6,305 nucleotides of DNA from Schlesneria sp. Its GTDB lineage: Bacteria > Planctomycetota > Planctomycetia > Planctomycetales > Planctomycetaceae. The DNA lies in NCBI GenBank assembly GCA_025353525.1, contig JANXOO010001165.1:1-6305 (forward strand). The letters are read 5' to 3'. The position numbers and the translations under genes are program-made. A model generated the notes under the pieces. It was not told where the DNA came from. It saw only the letters and a program-made list of their open reading frames with translations, and did not search any database. Shown here one piece after another: positions 4,832-6,305 of the stretch; the stretch's first letter is position 1, and every line of letters starts with the position of its first letter.

Positions 4832-6305
4832 CCCGTTCGGCTTTCACCCGAGGCGACCAGTTCTGCGAAGATACCTCCTTGTTGAACCAGTTGGTCGTAG
4901 TCCCCTTCTTCAACGATCTTACCGTCATCAAATACGAGTATCCGATCACAGCCTTTCAGGGTGCTGAGTCGATGAGCAATAATGATGGTCGTTCGGTTTT
5001 CGTTCGAAACACCAAGTGCTTCCTGAACGCTGCGTTCACTGATGTTATCGAGGGCACTCGTGGCTTCATCGAGAATCAGAATGGGGGCATTTTTTAGTAG
5101 AATGCGGGCAATCGCCAGTCTCTGCCTCTGCCCTCCCGAGACATTTTGTCCCCGTTCGAAAACCACGGTTTCAAAACCATGGGGCATTTGCTGAATTTCT
5201 TCAATCAGGTTGGCAAGTTCAGCCGCCCGATGAATCTGCTCGTCCGTCGTCGCCTGATTTCCATAGGCAATGTTGTCACGAATGGTGCCTGAAAACACGA
5301 ACGGATTCTGTCCCACGTAGGATATAAGTCTCGCAAGGTCTGCGCAATTCAATTGACTCAACGGCACATTGCCAATAGACATTGCCCCGTGCGAGGGATG
5401 CAACAGTCGCAAAAGGGCTTTGATCCAGGTCGATTTTCCCGCACCGGACGGGCCGGCAACTCCGATCGTCTGCCCATGATTAATGACAAGAGACACGCCG
5501 TTAATTCCGCGTCCAGGTTTTCCGTCCGATGTCGTATAATCAATCGTGAGGTTATCGATCACGATTGCGGGTTTCCCCGGCTGCAAATCGACGGACGAGT
5601 TTCCGGCAGTGGCAAAGACAGGGTCGACAGATTTCCCCAGCATCTCGATCAGCTCACCGACTCTTAAACCTGATTCGTGGCCTTCGTCGATCACCCGATG
5701 GATTTCATTGAGCGGTGTCATGACGTTCAAAAAGAGGACCGAGAACGTCAGGATGTCGCCAAAACTGATTTGCCTGTTGATCGCGAGCCATGTCGCTCCT
5801 CCCAGTACAATAACGTGGAACAATCCCTCGTTGAGTGATTTTGCACAACCGAACAACGACATTTTGAAGTGATGATCGACTTCACGTTGTCGGCGTTTTT
5901 CAGTCGCTCGGGACAAGCGATCGACCTCAACGCCAAATGTGTTCGCGACGCGGATGTATTCCGTCCCGGTCAATTGTTCCACGACCGTTCCATCGATCTC
6001 TTCACAATCGCGCATCAGGTCGAGTCGAACGCCTTTTTGCGAGGCCAGTTGCAGCACCGTCAGCCAGGCGGTCAAAGGAATCACTCCCATCATCAGCGCT
6101 CCCAGCACGGGTTGCTTCGTAATCGCTGCCGCCAATGCAATGACTCCCGTCAGGATTGCAGGCAAGCAGTCGAGAAACATCAGTCGAATGAAATGGACAA
6201 GACCGTCAATGCTGCGGAAAATCTTCCCGTGCAGCGTACCGACCTTGTCCTGTGATAAAGAACCGAGGTCGGTTTTCAGCAAATGCTCCACCAGTCTCAG
6301 TTGCA
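4807..6305 (-). CDS. ABC exporter, fused permease and ATPase (partial, N-terminus outside window)
   Basis: A type IV (MsbA/Sav1866-like) half-transporter that works as a dimer in the inner membrane to export a lipid, peptide or drug-like substrate. The frame is open to the window edge, so the first residues, probably including TM1-TM2, are missing; a GTG at 6289-6291 is internal, not the start. Of 498 visible residues, the permease part covers about 1-230, with hydrophobic segments near 40-62, 66-86, 161-175 and 181-199 (likely TM3-TM6). The ATPase part (about 245-480) has Walker A GPSGAGKST (284-292), Q-loop Q332, signature VSGGQ (388-392), Walker B ILILDE (408-413), D-loop SALD (416-419) and H-loop H444. 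All are intact, so the ATPase should be active. The substrate cannot be deduced. No C39 peptidase domain is visible, but the N-terminus is unseen. Its 3' end overlaps the truncated CBM48 gene in convergent orientation. Confidence 0.96.
   Translation of the reverse strand, partial: QLRLVEHLLKTDLGSLSQDKVGTLHGKIFRSIDGLVHFIRLMFLDCLPAILTGVIALAAAITKQPVLGALMMGVIPLTAWLTVLQLASQKGVRLDLMRDCEEIDGTVVEQLTGTEYIRVANTFGVEVDRLSRATEKRRQREVDHHFKMSLFGCAKSLNEGLFHVIVLGGATWLAINRQISFGDILTFSVLFLNVMTPLNEIHRVIDEGHESGLRVGELIEMLGKSVDPVFATAGNSSVDLQPGKPAIVIDNLTIDYTTSDGKPGRGINGVSLVINHGQTIGVAGPSGAGKSTWIKALLRLLHPSHGAMSIGNVPLSQLNCADLARLISYVGQNPFVFSGTIRDNIAYGNQATTDEQIHRAAELANLIEEIQQMPHGFETVVFERGQNVSGGQRQRLAIARILLKNAPILILDEATSALDNISERSVQEALGVSNENRTTIIIAHRLSTLKGCDRILVFDDGKIVEEGDYDQLVQQGGIFAELVASGESRTGHEVAREA

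Noticed and set aside
6289..6291. GTG as the ABC exporter start
   Set aside because: The frame stays open to the window edge with typical exporter sequence (QLRLVEHLL) and the first membrane helices would be missing.

Overview
The window looks like a piece of a planctomycete chromosome. This is inferred from four things: loosely spaced genes with moderate GC, a small Cys-rich secreted protein ending in a Pro/Ser/Asn-rich tail, an ECF sigma factor with no recognisable anti-sigma gene beside it, and two kinds of dispersed intergenic repeat (a GGGGACA-GCACC palindromic unit and a 'CACCACAGAGACAC' inverted repeat). No rRNA, tRNA, CRISPR array, transposase or phage gene was seen, and the genus cannot be fixed from the sequence alone.

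Layout. Positions 1-113 hold two tandem copies of a 43-bp REP-like unit, the second forming a long perfect stem that may also end the ppa transcript. Positions 138-680 (minus) encode a family I inorganic pyrophosphatase with all catalytic residues checked. Positions 681-1205 are non-coding but full of symmetrical elements: paired palindromes, an 11-bp hairpin, a 39-bp-armed inverted repeat element and a hairpin just past the next gene. Positions 1206-1985 (minus) encode a Cys-rich probable lipoprotein. Positions 1986-2372 are non-coding and carry helically phased A/T tracts. Positions 2373-2913 hold a short unrecognised ORF with an excellent Shine-Dalgarno site, overlapped by a second open frame that may be its frameshifted continuation.

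Positions 2978-3529 (plus) encode an ECF-type sigma factor, followed by a hairpin and a strong intrinsic terminator. Positions 3998-4354 (plus) encode a small protein with two predicted membrane helices. Positions 4493-4831 (plus) encode a CBM48 glycogen-binding domain that looks like the severed 5' end of a GH13/branching-enzyme gene. Its 3' end runs into the 3' end of a minus-strand ABC exporter (4807-6305) whose N-terminus lies outside the window.

The genes do not form an obvious pathway. ppa and the Cys-rich gene are co-oriented but 525 bp apart. The three plus-strand genes from 2978 to 4831 are separated by a terminator or by gaps over 130 bp. I found no convincing new multi-gene system. 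The most informative observations are the truncated glycogen-enzyme gene at an apparent rearrangement junction, the possible frameshifted gene before the sigma factor, the repeat elements, and the Cys-rich lipoprotein.
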